Below the pieces are notes generated by a model. The model was not told the origin of the DNA, ran no database searches, and was given only the letters and a program-made list of their open reading frames with translations. Positions 52,617 to 62,940 of a DNA stretch of 64,000 nucleotides are shown here, piece after piece. Where the stretch lies: assembly GCA_015231955.1 (NCBI GenBank), contig JADGAN010000009.1:62001-126000 (forward strand), in the 5' to 3' direction. The DNA is from Oligoflexia bacterium. Its GTDB lineage: Bacteria; Bdellovibrionota; Bacteriovoracia; Bacteriovoracales; Bacteriovoracaceae. Both the position numbers and the translations under genes were made by a program. Every line of letters begins with the position of its first letter. Positions within the stretch are counted from its first letter, which is position 1.

Positions 52617-54115
52617 GCTTAAACAATTTACTCGAAAAAAAACCGTGGATCGGATGGGCCGTTTTCCTTGGTTCTCTCACGGCCGTTTTTTTATTAGGAC
52701 TACTTGCGGCCTCGATTATGGAGAGGCGTTCAGAAGCGCTGATTGCCTTTGCCCCCAAGGTGCAGATTAAAAGTCTTGATCCTCGAAACAGCAAGTGGGG
52801 AGAAAACTATCCACGAGAGTATAACTCCTTTCTGCTCACCCAAGAGGGAAATTTTAAAAGTAAGTACAATGGTAATGGTGTGGTAGATATGCTTGAGCAG
52901 GCACCGGCCATGGTGATTCTTTGGGGCGGCTACGGCTTTTCTAAAGATTATAACCAACCTCGTGGACACTTTTACGCTGTTGAAGATATACGTAAAACTT
53001 TGCGTACAGGAGCACCAAAGAGTGAAAATGAAGGATCCCAACCCAACACTTGTTGGACTTGCAAAAGTCCCGATGTGCTACACCTGATGAAGCAAATGGG
53101 TATCGAAAATTTTTACCAAGGAAAGTGGGCCTCAGCTGGGCCTTCTATTAAAAATCCTATTGGCTGTAGCGATTGCCACGACCCTAAGAATTTAAACCTT
53201 ACCATCACTCGTCCAGCGCTGGTGGAAGCGTTTGCTCGTCAAGGAGTCGATATCAATAAGGCCACTCACCAAGAGAAGCGCTCTTTAGTCTGTGCTCAAT
53301 GCCATGTTGAATACTATTTTAAAGGCAGCGACCCTAAAAAGCCTGGAACTAACTTAACCTTCCCTTGGGATCAAGGTACCACCGTTGATAATATTGAAAA
53401 ATATTACGATGCTTTAGAGTTTAGCGATTGGACACACTCGCTTAGTAAGGCCCCTATGCTAAAAGCACAACACCCCGATTATGAAATGTGGAAAATGGGT
53501 ATTCATGCGAAACGAGGAGTATCGTGTGCTGACTGCCATATGCCCTATGTTGCCGAGGGTGGTATTAAATACACCTCTCACCATATTCAAAGTCCACTTA
53601 ATAACATCAATCAGTCGTGCCAAGTTTGCCATCGTGAAAGCGAAGAGGTGCTAAAGAATAATGTTTATGATAACCAAACAAAAGTTACAGAAATTCGAGA
53701 ACGAGTGGAGCAAGCATTAGTACGCACTCACGTTGAAGCAAAAATTGCCTGGGAAAAGGGTGCAAGCGAAGAGGAGATGCAACCGATCTTGAAACTTATT
53801 CGTCAATCCCAATGGCGTTGGGATTTTGCGGCCGCAGGTCACGGTAACTCTGCCCACGCCCCATTAGAGAGTGTACGCATGCTAGGACATGCTCTAGAAA
53901 AAGCAGGAGAGGCGCGCCTCTTACTTGCAAACGTGCTCAACAAGCATGGAGTTGCCTGGCCAATTGATATGCCTGACCTCTCCACTAAAGAAAAGGCCAT
54001 GGCCTATGTTGGTATTGACTTACCCAAACTTAAAGGAGAGAAGGAAGAATTCATAAAGAGTATTCTTCCAACCTGGGATCAAAAGTATAATGAGTTTGAA
54101 AAATCTCTCGACTAA
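52613..54115 (+). CDS. nrfA: Ammonia-forming cytochrome c nitrite reductase
   Basis: 500 residues, periplasmic after an uncleaved or cleaved N-terminal segment (about 12-34). Five heme sites: the catalytic CWTCK (147-151) and four CxxCH (CSDCH, CAQCH, CADCH, CQVCH). It reduces nitrite to ammonium with six electrons. The Lys-ligated heme 1 needs a special ligase, which is encoded next (nrfI). Its last 26 bp overlap the nrfI start. Confidence 0.96.
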   Translation: MSLNNLLEKKPWIGWAVFLGSLTAVFLLGLLAASIMERRSEALIAFAPKVQIKSLDPRNSKWGENYPREYNSFLLTQEGNFKSKYNGNGVVDMLEQAPAMVILWGGYGFSKDYNQPRGHFYAVEDIRKTLRTGAPKSENEGSQPNTCWTCKSPDVLHLMKQMGIENFYQGKWASAGPSIKNPIGCSDCHDPKNLNLTITRPALVEAFARQGVDINKATHQEKRSLVCAQCHVEYYFKGSDPKKPGTNLTFPWDQGTTVDNIEKYYDALEFSDWTHSLSKAPMLKAQHPDYEMWKMGIHAKRGVSCADCHMPYVAEGGIKYTSHHIQSPLNNINQSCQVCHRESEEVLKNNVYDNQTKVTEIRERVEQALVRTHVEAKIAWEKGASEEEMQPILKLIRQSQWRWDFAAAGHGNSAHAPLESVRMLGHALEKAGEARLLLANVLNKHGVAWPIDMPDLSTKEKAMAYVGIDLPKLKGEKEEFIKSILPTWDQKYNEFEKSLD

Positions 54116-55937
54116 AAATTTCTGGTCAACGCCTTGGGGTCTTAAGCAAAACTTCTTTATCATTTTAGGTCTGTGGATTGTGGGTGGTGCCTTAGAATTT
54201 GTAGGCGCTACTCACAGCGTGCATCTCCCCCTTATCTGCATACTATTCCTCTTCTGGACTTTCTGTTTCAAGATCCCCTTTTTTTACCCTCTGATTGAGT
54301 GGTCACGCGGAAAAAATTTCTCCATCACCATTTTAGCATCACTTGGTCTACTAACACTCTTTGCTGCCTTTACTCCAAATAGCGTGGTAACGATTAAAAG
54401 CTGGCCCTGGTTTTTAACTCTTATCCTCGCCTTGCAGTCACACTTTTTTATCATCACTAAAGCACGCTGGCCTTTGCGCCTCTCTTTTTTCCTCCATTTT
54501 GGAGCACTCCTAGTGATGCTCTTCGGATACCTAGCGGCAAACTCTCTCACTCGCACCACAATTGAACTTAGGCCTAAAGAAAAAGTTTCACCGAAAGAAC
54601 TTCCTTTTGCACTCGAATTAAAAAAATTTGATATCGAATATTTTCCTGCAGAACTAGTGATTGCTAGAGGTGAAAAGATTGAAAAAAAGCTAGGCACCAT
54701 CGATAAAATCACTAGCACTTTTACTTGGAACAACCACTCTTTCACCATTAATGATTCTACTCCCTTTGCTATCGAATTTGCTGGTAATATCCATCGTATC
54801 GACCACCCTAGTGCAACTCCTATGGTATGGTTGAGCATTTCGAATAAGCAAAAGCTTCAACAAAAGATCACCCTCATCCCTGGAGCTGCACACGCTTTAG
54901 AGAGCGATTATATTTTAGCGCTTAACTCTCCTAAACCCAAAAAGTATACCTCACTCTTAAACTATTATCTCCCAACTGATGCTAAAAAAACTCCTCACGA
55001 ATACTTTCTTAGCGTCAATCATCCGCTAAAGATAGGACAGTGGACGATCTATCAGCATAGCTACGACTCCTCCATGGGGAAGTGGTCTGCCTACTCTATG
55101 GTTGAGGCCGTCTACGATCCCTGGCTCCCCTTTGTCTATCTAGGATTTATTATAATTCTGTTGAGTTCTTGCCTGCTGCTTTGGAAAGGAGATCGTTTAG
55201 CAGTCATCAATAAAAATACAATAACAGCGAGGACTACAACTACACTTGCTTCACGCCTTCTCTTAGCACTAAAAATAGTTTTTACTGTAGCAGCGGGAAT
55301 TTATCTGGCCTCTTTATGGATTAAACTTGCTCGTCCTCCAATGAAAACCTTGGGAGAGACACGCCTTTGGTATATCTTTCTTCTTCCGGCCATTGGTCTA
55401 CTGGTGGATTATCGCCTTAAAAGCAGTTGGGTTAGCAGCTACTCACTCTTTTTATCGTTACTCTTTCTTGGAATCTGCTATCTCCATCCTGAGCAGTTTG
55501 ATCAAACCTTGGCACCAGCACTACAAAGTCCTTGGTTTATTCCCCACGTAATTGTGTATATGCTGGCCTATGCTCTGCTTGCGGTGGCCACCCTTTTTGC
55601 CATTCGTGGCCTTGCCAAAAAAGAGGAACATTTGATCGTCCATGCCACCGCCCTGGTACATGCAGGATTTGCTCTCTTAACCATGGGACTGCTCTTTGGT
55701 GCTTTATGGGCCAAAACTGCTTGGGGCCACTATTGGAGTTGGGATCCTAAAGAGACTTGGGCCCTACTCACCTGGATGCTTTACCTCTTGTTCATTCACT
55801 TTCGTCTCTTTGAACGCACAAAAATTATCGAGGCGCAACTGTTGCTACTGCTCAACTTTATCATCTTGCTCCTCTGTTGGTTTGGAATCAACTACCTTCC
55901 TATTGCTGCTAATAGTGTACACACCTACACTTCATGA
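54090..55937 (+). CDS. nrfI: ResB-CcsA fused cytochrome c heme ligase
   Basis: 615 residues with a ResB-like N-terminal half (two membrane segments, then a periplasmic domain about 155-345) and a CcsA-like C-terminal half with several helices and the heme-handling WWD-type motif (WGHYWSWDPKETWA). In Wolinella NrfI in the nrfHAI operon is the dedicated CcsBA that ligates heme to CxxCK of NrfA; the same gene order here supports that job. The symbol follows that analogy. Confidence 0.88.
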   Translation: MSLKNLSTKNFWSTPWGLKQNFFIILGLWIVGGALEFVGATHSVHLPLICILFLFWTFCFKIPFFYPLIEWSRGKNFSITILASLGLLTLFAAFTPNSVVTIKSWPWFLTLILALQSHFFIITKARWPLRLSFFLHFGALLVMLFGYLAANSLTRTTIELRPKEKVSPKELPFALELKKFDIEYFPAELVIARGEKIEKKLGTIDKITSTFTWNNHSFTINDSTPFAIEFAGNIHRIDHPSATPMVWLSISNKQKLQQKITLIPGAAHALESDYILALNSPKPKKYTSLLNYYLPTDAKKTPHEYFLSVNHPLKIGQWTIYQHSYDSSMGKWSAYSMVEAVYDPWLPFVYLGFIIILLSSCLLLWKGDRLAVINKNTITARTTTTLASRLLLALKIVFTVAAGIYLASLWIKLARPPMKTLGETRLWYIFLLPAIGLLVDYRLKSSWVSSYSLFLSLLFLGICYLHPEQFDQTLAPALQSPWFIPHVIVYMLAYALLAVATLFAIRGLAKKEEHLIVHATALVHAGFALLTMGLLFGALWAKTAWGHYWSWDPKETWALLTWMLYLLFIHFRLFERTKIIEAQLLLLLNFIILLLCWFGINYLPIAANSVHTYTS

Positions 55938-55953
55938 TGATACTTTGAAAAAA

Positions 55954-55974
55954 ATACCCAATTCTATCGGGTAT
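55954..55974 (+). terminator. Weak hairpin after nrfI
   Basis: ATACCC (55954-55959) pairs with GGGTAT (55969-55974). No T-run follows at once, so this is a weak candidate for the nrf operon end. Confidence 0.25.
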
Positions 55975-56086
55975 ACTCATCTAAATTTTCGATTACTCTT
56001 ATTGGAAAATATTATTAAGTAAAATGCAATAAAACTGGCATAATTATTTTCTTGTAATCCAGTTAACCCTAGGGAGGATTTTCAAA

Positions 56087-59000
56087 ATGAAAAAAACATG
56101 GCAAACCACACTTTTGGTAGCACTGGGAGTATTGCTCTTTACAGCTTGTGATCATGGCCTAAAAGAGAATCAAAATCGAGAACCCAGTCAAATGATAAAA
56201 AATGAACAAGGAGAGTTTGAAAGTAGCATCAGTGAAAAGACCATCTCCAATAAAATTATAGAATACGGGTATACTTTAAAAGGTACAATAGAGTTACCAC
56301 TGTCAGAGCACATCTATATTTTTTCCCACTACCTCGATTTAAAAAGAGAGATGCTAGCTCACTCCGATGATGAGGTAAGTGTTAAAAGACTACAAGCAAT
56401 TTTAAAAGATCCTCATCTATTCCAAGAAAATTTCCAAGCAAGCTACCATGAGTTTTTTCCACTGCTAGATGAGCGTGATGATCAAGAGGAAAAAATCAAC
56501 AGTAAGGCCATTAAATATTGGGTCAGCAAGCAGTTGAAATTTACAACCATCCCTCTCGAACGGGCGAAGAAGAAGGTGATGCTGACAATCAAGGAGGTAC
56601 AAATTGATCCTCAAAGCATTATCATCGATCACGAGAAACAACTGCTCACCCTACAATATACCGCTGAGTGTGACGGTATTCGCACCATTGATTCACAGGA
56701 AGATAGTTCACATTTAAAAGATGGCCTCATGGTCAAAGGTGACACTATCGCTGTTCCTAAAAATATTTTCACCGTCTATTATCATACCATAGATGATCAA
56801 AACTTTTTTGCTAAAAATCTCGGGCGCATGAAAAGTTTAGATTTTAATGATCAAGAGCTCGATAACTATTTTGCTCGCATTAAAGATCAGCAAACAGCAA
56901 CACCATGCTATGAAAAGGGAAAGTATATTTCACCCTTTAACTATTTTTACTACTTCGATAAACAACGAGAAGGTTGCAAAGTTAGTGACGACACCATGGT
57001 GAATGTGCTGGTCGAAAAGGTTCACAGCAAAGCACCAGACTACTCCATCTACCCTGAATACCATCGACTATTTGCAGATCGTAAACTCTCTTTCTTTTCC
57101 TATTTTAATAAAGTTGATGATGAGGCCCCAAGAAATGTACGTGCACTACTCCGTCAACTGACCTCGAAAGAGCATGGTTACAAATTTATCAATCAAGGAG
57201 GTGACACTTTTGATGCTTATTTTGCAAAAGGAGAGTTTAAGCTAGAAAAGAGGATTGTTCCTGTAGGAAGTGATGATCCCACGCCCATTGTCTTTAAGCT
57301 TACCATTGTTTTGGCAGAAAATTTGAAAGAGGAAGCAAGTAAGCGCTTTGCAGATGCCGTGGCCAGTGACGAGATTGTTGTATATGATGGCCATGCAGGA
57401 CATGGTGCCAACATAAGTGAGCACTTTACTATTCCTGAAAAATATCCGGCCAACACCTACCAAATATTTTTTTTAAATGGATGCCAAACCTATTTTTATG
57501 GCGTATCAGAAATTTTAAGCTCCAAAGCACTTCGTGATTTCGATTTCTTTAACTTAAATATTGACTTGATCACTACTCACAGTAGCTCCCATATGAATTG
57601 GTCCATGAAACTTGAGCTTATAAAAACTCTCGAAGTAGCGGCCAAAATTTACCAAACTCCTCCTTCGCTCTGGTCAAAAAAAATCAAACAAGATTTAAGT
57701 TGGTATGGGATTATCACACGTATAAACGATTTAGATACTGCTGATGCCTACTATCTGGTAAGTGGTGAGCAAAATAACGATTATCAACCTGGGAAAAAAT
57801 CTTTTGAGCAAAAACTCGATACTGAAATCAATATGAATCACATCAAAAATTACATCAAAAACTCTAACGGTAATATCAAAGAAAAAGAGAAATTTTTGGA
57901 GTACCTGATATCCTTAATTCAAGAAAAGAGTAATTCATTGGAAGAGCTCCTGGAAAAATCACAAGCTCTATGCCTTGAATTGCATGACGAGCGCTTGGCC
58001 ATCCTACTGCAACCACAATTTACTCTCCCCTCCTGTAAGGCCAAGCGATTAAAACTCTATAAAAATTTTACCATCCCAAAACCAAGTCATTTGCAACTAG
58101 CAAAAGGCAGCACCATCTATTTCAATGAAGACAGCACCACCCCGACCCAAATCATACTCGCCACAGACACCGCATTAAACGGTGTAACTTATGCCGCCAA
58201 AAGCACCCTCTACTTTTATAACAATGGGCAAATTGAATCTGGCAAGCCAGCAACCGATACAGAAATCGAGCTAGCATCCTTAGGAAAACTACTATTCAAA
58301 GGAAATCAAATTATTTATTTCGATGAAAATGGCCATGTGATCGCAGGAATGATCGCAAGAGAATTTCTGCATGAAGATCTGAAACTGATCGCAGATCAAA
58401 AACTTATTTTCAATAGTGATGGTACGCTTTCATTAAAATCGGAACGCAAAGGATACTTACTTGTCGCTAAAACCCTTCCTACGACACTTGCTGGAAGCAA
58501 TCGTGAGCTTTTTATCGAAAAAAACTCCTATGTGGAGTATAAAGCTGATGGCAAAATCTATAAAATTATTTTTGAAAATCCTAGCAACATTTTTTCCATT
58601 GCTTTTGCTGCTAAAACCAGCATGGTTTTGGAATCGTATGGCAATACTAGTGCAACCATCTGTTCTAGCAGCAACTTTCAATATAAAGAGGTACTGTTGG
58701 CGGCAGCAGCTTTCCAAGACAAAACACCACAAAACTGTGCAAAGTTCGATAAAAGTGGTCTCTTGCAAGCGGCCTCATTAGCAGAAGATTACTCTTTTAG
58801 AGGAACTACTTTTCTAAAGAATACCCCAATTAGTTTCTTTAGCAATGGAGTGGTGAAATCAGGATGGGTTATTGATGGCACCACCATCGATGGAATTAAA
58901 TATTCCAATAAAACCCCTATCTCCTTTTATCAATCCTTTAAAATAAACAAAGGGACTATCTATGAAGAGCACTGCTTTGCGGATACTCTCGTCATCCCGG

Positions 59001-59629
59001 CCATGAGTCACATCACGCTGCTGGAAAATGGTAAGTTATCAGATACTACACTTTCAAGCGATACTACCATTGCAGGGTTACCTCTAAGCAAAGGTTATGT
59101 GCAATTTCATGCCAATGGAAAAATAGAGTCAGGAACTTTGTCAGAAAACATCACTTATAGAGAACTCCCCCTTTTTGCCTCTTACGTTCAACTCTATGAA
59201 GATGGCAAAATAAAGCAAGCAACGCTTTCTCGCAATACGCGAATTGATACTATCCTCTACCTGGCAACGCTCCCTAATACTAATGACGATGAAGAGTATC
59301 ATGATCACCCTTTAGAGTTTTTTCGAAGTGGAAAAGTTATCTCTGGCACACTTGCAGAAAATACTCTTATCCAAGGAATGCTTGCTCTTGCAAACTATTC
59401 TATTATGTTTTTTGATGATGGAACGGTTAAAAGCACAGAGATTGAACGAGTGGTGGAGAAAAAAGGAGGAATCATCGATGCGTGCACAGGTTATATCTCA
59501 TTTTATCGGCAAAATCTTCTTCGCTCCTGTGCTCTACGCGAAAGTGTTACTGCAAATGGAACCACTTATGCTCCTGGAATGAAGATCACTTTGAACCAGC
59601 AAGGTGAAATAACCTCTGCACGCCTCTAA
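56087..59629 (+). CDS. Large lipoprotein with a caspase-like His/Cys pair and C-terminal repeats
   Basis: 1180 residues. The signal is lipoprotein type (VLLFTAC, Cys21), with AGGGAGG before the ATG. In the middle, a strand-and-His motif EIVVYDGHAGHG (H436/H439) and, about 30 residues on, the strand IFFLNGC (C466) match the order of clan CD (caspase/gingipain) peptidases. From about 665 to the end it has some 10 repeats of about 40-60 residues of the type FYxNGxIxSGxLxxDTxI, a MORN/beta-strand-like pattern I associate with Bdellovibrionota proteins. It is likely on the outer membrane. Catalytic activity is not proven. Confidence 0.65.
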   Translation: MKKTWQTTLLVALGVLLFTACDHGLKENQNREPSQMIKNEQGEFESSISEKTISNKIIEYGYTLKGTIELPLSEHIYIFSHYLDLKREMLAHSDDEVSVKRLQAILKDPHLFQENFQASYHEFFPLLDERDDQEEKINSKAIKYWVSKQLKFTTIPLERAKKKVMLTIKEVQIDPQSIIIDHEKQLLTLQYTAECDGIRTIDSQEDSSHLKDGLMVKGDTIAVPKNIFTVYYHTIDDQNFFAKNLGRMKSLDFNDQELDNYFARIKDQQTATPCYEKGKYISPFNYFYYFDKQREGCKVSDDTMVNVLVEKVHSKAPDYSIYPEYHRLFADRKLSFFSYFNKVDDEAPRNVRALLRQLTSKEHGYKFINQGGDTFDAYFAKGEFKLEKRIVPVGSDDPTPIVFKLTIVLAENLKEEASKRFADAVASDEIVVYDGHAGHGANISEHFTIPEKYPANTYQIFFLNGCQTYFYGVSEILSSKALRDFDFFNLNIDLITTHSSSHMNWSMKLELIKTLEVAAKIYQTPPSLWSKKIKQDLSWYGIITRINDLDTADAYYLVSGEQNNDYQPGKKSFEQKLDTEINMNHIKNYIKNSNGNIKEKEKFLEYLISLIQEKSNSLEELLEKSQALCLELHDERLAILLQPQFTLPSCKAKRLKLYKNFTIPKPSHLQLAKGSTIYFNEDSTTPTQIILATDTALNGVTYAAKSTLYFYNNGQIESGKPATDTEIELASLGKLLFKGNQIIYFDENGHVIAGMIAREFLHEDLKLIADQKLIFNSDGTLSLKSERKGYLLVAKTLPTTLAGSNRELFIEKNSYVEYKADGKIYKIIFENPSNIFSIAFAAKTSMVLESYGNTSATICSSSNFQYKEVLLAAAAFQDKTPQNCAKFDKSGLLQAASLAEDYSFRGTTFLKNTPISFFSNGVVKSGWVIDGTTIDGIKYSNKTPISFYQSFKINKGTIYEEHCFADTLVIPAMSHITLLENGKLSDTTLSSDTTIAGLPLSKGYVQFHANGKIESGTLSENITYRELPLFASYVQLYEDGKIKQATLSRNTRIDTILYLATLPNTNDDEEYHDHPLEFFRSGKVISGTLAENTLIQGMLALANYSIMFFDDGTVKSTEIERVVEKKGGIIDACTGYISFYRQNLLRSCALRESVTANGTTYAPGMKITLNQQGEITSARL

Positions 59630-59635
59630 GATCAA

Positions 59636-62600
59636 TTACTCAAGATAAAATTGCTTAATCCCATAGTATCCCTCAATAATCTCCATACTCCTTTGTGATG
59701 GCGTATAATGGATATTCTCCTCACCGTCCATATAGCTATGAACCTTGATCATAGCTTTCTTTTCACTCTTATTAAAAAGAGGATCAACTTCGACAAGTGA
59801 GATCGCTGCTACTTTTTGGTTCTTTACGGCATTGATTTTTCCAATACGCACTTCAAATCCTGAGCGGAAAAGTAGATAAAAATCATCACTTCCATCTTTT
59901 ACCGACACTACTTTTGTAAGTCGCATTTGCTGATTAGAGAGTGCAGAATCGGTGCGATAGCTATCCTTTACAAAGCGAAAATTGGCATCAACATCAAGAT
60001 AGGTAAAAAAGGCAACATGATTCGAACGATCTTCTCGCTCTAAGCACACCATTTTTTTACTACCCTCTTTCAAAAACAAGATCTGATTCTCTACAATTTT
60101 ATTAGTTTCATAAATATCTTGTAAGCTTGCCTTACTGCCTAGTTCTAACCTTAAGGATGCAAGATCATCATTGCCTCTTATAAATCGTGGAGGCACAATC
60201 ATCGATCTTGACATCATAGCATTATCTTCTTCAATACCGCCAGGAATGGGTCTAGGGACAGGAGCAGTCTCAGTAGTCGTGTAGTCCAGTGTCAACAGAA
60301 GGTTATCAACAATACGAAATGGATGTCCAGGAATGTTGATTGGAGTTTTGCAATTCCAACTGCCGCCCCCCTCAGAATAGAGTTGCATAATGAAGTTTCT
60401 CAAATAAAAAATGCCCTCTTTTTCTGGATCTTTAACCTTTAGATTAAAAGCGATGTAGGGTTCTCCTGCCAAAACTTTCAGCGAAAGTTCAGCAATCTCC
60501 TGCGCATTTTGTTTACTGCTAAGGTAGCTGCATTTGGAGAGGTCTATTTGCTGAAGATTAAGATCACTACCATTATTGGTGATACTTGCTTCAAAAAGTT
60601 TGTTGTCACCAAGAATCAGCCATACACGACCACCAATTACCTCTATTTTCTCATTTCCATCACTAAGAGCATACCTACCTAGCTTTTTTTGCTGATCAGA
60701 AGTGGATACCACCTCTTTGGTGATGATTGTTGCCTTGTTTTCACTAGCAAACGTTACTAGCGAGATATAGTTTTTTGTAAGATACTTCTCTGCAACTTTC
60801 AAGTTCTCTTTGGTTAAAAGCAGGAACTCTCTTGGTGATTGTTTAAGCATATCCACGTATCGACCCTTGATTTTCAAACTCTTCACCACCTCTTGTTGTT
60901 CACTATCGGCACGATCAATCTTTACTACTCTTAATTCAGTGTAATTATCTTCACTATTGCCACTATAGTAGAAAAAGTAGGCTTCAGGAGAGATCACCTG
61001 TAATCCAAAGCTTTGTCGATTTTCGTCTTCAAAAAGCTGATAGTCGACAATATTTCTAGAGAGTTCTAAAGTGCTAATGGCACTAAAGATTTTATGGTGA
61101 TCGCCAATAATCCCAATATTTCCGCTGACATCATAAGTGGAAAGTGCTTGATCACTAAAGCTGTTGATCCTGTCAATTTCACTATTTTGAAAGACACGCT
61201 TTAACCAACCTTTTTGTGCTCGTAAATACCCTCCCTCTTGAAACACTTCACTCTTATTTAAATCGAGTCCAATTAACTTTCCACCAGCATCAGAACCACC
61301 ACTATTCCCATTGCTAGTCCAACGGTAAGCCTGAAACAAAATCGTTCCTAAACCACTTTGTGGATCAAAACGAAATTCCATCATCTTATCGGCCGCATTG
61401 AAATCGGTCCACAGGCGTTTTTCTGGTGAGAAGGTCATTTGTGCTACTACTTCTTTGCTAATGCTGCCATCTGGAGCATTGGTAATCTTAAAGAGCATGG
61501 TTTGAGGATAACTGCGATTGTTTTCATTATTTACAGTAGGTATGATGTAACCTAGACCTACAATATACCTCTCTCCTCGATAGGAGATGGGAAATGCACG
61601 CTGAATCCAACCATCAAAACTCAAACGCCCCTTGTAGATAACCGCGCTGTCAGTGGATAGCGTTGATAGGTCAAAAACATCCAGTGGATCTATTAAATTT
61701 TGAGGCACCCAAAATACGTAGAGTTGATCTTTTTCTACTCGTACCTCTTGAATGGAGGCATTGAGATCCTCACTACTGCCAACATTGATTTCAAAGTCAT
61801 GGGCGATACTCTTATCGGTGCTTATTTCAGCAGCACGGATTTTAAAACTCTCAACTGCAATTCTTTGTCGTGAATTATTGCTGGGTTGATAGTTGCTAAC
61901 AGCGATTAAGTGGCCCTCTTTAACAAAAGCTTGACTACGCTCTCTAATCGTTCCTTTAAGTGATGCAATCATCAGTGGTTTAATTTTCCCAAGTTCACTG
62001 GAGATATCCACTACCATCACTTGATGAGCACGCTCATTCCAGTTACGATAATCTTTCTCTAATACAGAAAGTAGATAATAGCGATAGTGACCATTTTCAA
62101 ATTGCTCCACAATATTCATTAACTCGCCATAGGCCATACGCGCTTTGATTGAAAATTCATCTACCATGCGCACTGGTTGCTCTCTAAGAGAAAATGCTGT
62201 CACCTTGCCCTGATCTTTTTCCACTGAAGCGACATACAATACTTCACCGACCATGCGAGAATCCATAATGCGTCCAGGGATTGCAATCTCCTGAACCGTT
62301 TTAGGTTCATCAACATTACTTACATTATAAACTAAGATCTTACTTAACCCATACGGATAAAGGCGATCATAGCTAGCATTCTCTAAAGATAAAATCCGAT
62401 CACTTGCCTCATGATAATACATATTACTAACCCAGTTGCCACTGGCCTCACTGCGACCTAATAGTTTAGGAGTATTGATACCATCTTTAAAAGAGACAAT
62501 CTGTAGTCCGCGATAGTTGTTAAGCAAATAAAGTAATTTGGAATCCTTTTTTCCTACTTTATACACATCCGATTCTTGCACACTCCTTTGTCCCCCCTCA

Positions 62601-62863
62601 TCTTGAGAAACTTTTTCTGCAGCAACTGGTGCTGCTCGAAGCAGGTCTCGATAATAAAATTTCATTGGATTTAGAAACTTTGTTTGTCCATAGTAACGAC
62701 TTAATTGCGCAGCAATAGTATCTGGTGATTCTGGTGCTGGGTTTAATGCTTTTTCATAACTACTAGCACCCATCACCGGTACACTTATTCCACACACAAG
62801 TAAAAGAGTCAAAATTTGTTTGCCAAATAGCGAACAATAGCTGAACGATGTTTTTTTTCTCAT
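59636..62863 (-). CDS. Secreted beta-propeller protein (COG4880-like)
   Basis: 1075 residues with a signal peptide (TLLLVCGISVPVMG). Residues about 95-480 resemble the C-terminal beta-propeller family PF09826: VQESDVYKVGKKDSKLLYLLNNYRGLQIVSF, DRILSLENAS, GRIMDSRMVGEVLYVAS, DISSELGKIKPLM. Further beta-strand repeats run to about 800; there is no active site I recognise. Converges with the lipoprotein gene across six bases, with no clear terminator. A 62898-62940 palindrome lies in its promoter region. Confidence 0.7.
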   Translation of the reverse strand: MRKKTSFSYCSLFGKQILTLLLVCGISVPVMGASSYEKALNPAPESPDTIAAQLSRYYGQTKFLNPMKFYYRDLLRAAPVAAEKVSQDEGGQRSVQESDVYKVGKKDSKLLYLLNNYRGLQIVSFKDGINTPKLLGRSEASGNWVSNMYYHEASDRILSLENASYDRLYPYGLSKILVYNVSNVDEPKTVQEIAIPGRIMDSRMVGEVLYVASVEKDQGKVTAFSLREQPVRMVDEFSIKARMAYGELMNIVEQFENGHYRYYLLSVLEKDYRNWNERAHQVMVVDISSELGKIKPLMIASLKGTIRERSQAFVKEGHLIAVSNYQPSNNSRQRIAVESFKIRAAEISTDKSIAHDFEINVGSSEDLNASIQEVRVEKDQLYVFWVPQNLIDPLDVFDLSTLSTDSAVIYKGRLSFDGWIQRAFPISYRGERYIVGLGYIIPTVNNENNRSYPQTMLFKITNAPDGSISKEVVAQMTFSPEKRLWTDFNAADKMMEFRFDPQSGLGTILFQAYRWTSNGNSGGSDAGGKLIGLDLNKSEVFQEGGYLRAQKGWLKRVFQNSEIDRINSFSDQALSTYDVSGNIGIIGDHHKIFSAISTLELSRNIVDYQLFEDENRQSFGLQVISPEAYFFYYSGNSEDNYTELRVVKIDRADSEQQEVVKSLKIKGRYVDMLKQSPREFLLLTKENLKVAEKYLTKNYISLVTFASENKATIITKEVVSTSDQQKKLGRYALSDGNEKIEVIGGRVWLILGDNKLFEASITNNGSDLNLQQIDLSKCSYLSSKQNAQEIAELSLKVLAGEPYIAFNLKVKDPEKEGIFYLRNFIMQLYSEGGGSWNCKTPINIPGHPFRIVDNLLLTLDYTTTETAPVPRPIPGGIEEDNAMMSRSMIVPPRFIRGNDDLASLRLELGSKASLQDIYETNKIVENQILFLKEGSKKMVCLEREDRSNHVAFFTYLDVDANFRFVKDSYRTDSALSNQQMRLTKVVSVKDGSDDFYLLFRSGFEVRIGKINAVKNQKVAAISLVEVDPLFNKSEKKAMIKVHSYMDGEENIHYTPSQRSMEIIEGYYGIKQFYLE

Positions 62864-62897
62864 AATACACCTTCTGAAAAGAATTGTTTATAAGAGA

Positions 62898-62940
62898 TGT
62901 GTTCCAAATTTTTTCAAACGATCAAAAATCTAGGAACACA
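62898..62940. promoter_or_regulatory. Palindrome upstream of the beta-propeller gene
   Basis: TGTGTTCC (62898-62905) and GGAACACA (62933-62940) are perfect 8-bp arms, with inner ATTTTT/AAAAAT also inverted. Candidate operator or stem-loop 35 bp before the start. Confidence 0.4.
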
